Shown here: piece after piece, positions 5,128 to 5,239 of the stretch
How positions within the stretch are numbered: the first letter of the stretch is position 1
Layout of the letters: every line of letters starts with the position of its first letter
Source: Deltaproteobacteria bacterium
GTDB taxonomy: Bacteria > Desulfobacterota > Desulfomonilia > UBA1062
Assembly (NCBI GenBank): GCA_023230665.1
Contig: JALNWY010000195.1
Coordinates: forward strand, 1-5,239
Direction: 5' to 3'
Length of the DNA stretch: 5,239 bases
Translations under genes and position numbers: made by a program
Notes under the pieces: generated by a model
Database searches by the model: none
What the model saw: the letters and a program-made list of their open reading frames with translations, nothing else
Told to the model about the DNA's origin: nothing

Positions 5128-5239
5128 TTACATGTCGGCCAGGAGCCTCTTTGCCCAGTCGCTGTAGTATGTCTCGTCGGAAGCAGCGGCCTTCTCAAGG
5201 ACGGCCTTTGCCTTGTCTTTTTCCTTCACGTCGAGATAG
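5128..5239 (-). CDS. C-terminal end of an unidentified helical, possibly TPR-like protein (5' part outside the window)
   Basis: On the minus strand an open frame runs from the right edge through 36 codons to TAA (plus-strand 5128-5130). The visible end reads YLDVKEKDKAKAVLEKAAAS, then a Tyr-Tyr-Ser-Asp-Trp segment, and finishes Arg-Leu-Leu-Ala-Asp-Met. The amphipathic Lys/Ala/Glu-rich helix with D-K-A-K-A-V-L-E-K-A resembles the second helix of a tetratricopeptide repeat, but one partial repeat cannot establish the family. Codon composition and the strong terminator 23 bases downstream support a real gene. No start lies in the window, so length and function are unknown. Confidence 0.75.
   Translation of the reverse strand, partial: YLDVKEKDKAKAVLEKAAASDETYYSDWAKRLLADM

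Overview
The window looks like chromosome from a Gram-negative, GC-rich anaerobe-type bacterium. A deltaproteobacterial (Desulfobacterota) lineage is the best guess. This is inferred from three things: a menaquinone-type prenyltransferase, an envelope protein with a PEP-CTERM tail (a signal known from Gram-negative exopolysaccharide producers), and a DUF2795 small protein. No rRNA, tRNA, CRISPR array, transposase or phage gene was found.

Layout. Positions 2-1342 (+) hold most of a membrane-anchored, charged helical protein that enters from the left edge and carries an internal repeat. A gap of about 375 bases follows, ending in a good sigma70-type promoter. That promoter drives a two-gene operon: a MenA/UbiA-family prenyltransferase (1718-2614) and a CPBP-family intramembrane protease homologue (2611-3231), whose start and stop codons overlap. 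Next is a GC-rich, strongly self-complementary non-coding stretch (about 3291-3421). On the minus strand is a 62-residue DUF2795 protein (3503-3691) with its own clear promoter and ribosome binding site. A poorly coding 640-base region follows (3692-4330), with hairpins, a candidate 59-residue ORF and a possible amber-interrupted ORF. Then comes a secreted PEP-CTERM protein (4331-4972, +). The right edge holds the last 36 codons of a minus-strand gene (5128-5239) and its intrinsic terminator.

How the genes work together. Only the prenyltransferase and CPBP pair is a convincing functional unit: co-transcribed, translationally coupled and both in the inner membrane. The other genes look like independent transcription units. 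Nothing in the window demonstrates a new defence or mobile system. The most unexplained items are the repeat protein at the left edge, the structured RNA-like block after the CPBP gene, and the inverted repeat in the PEP-CTERM leader.
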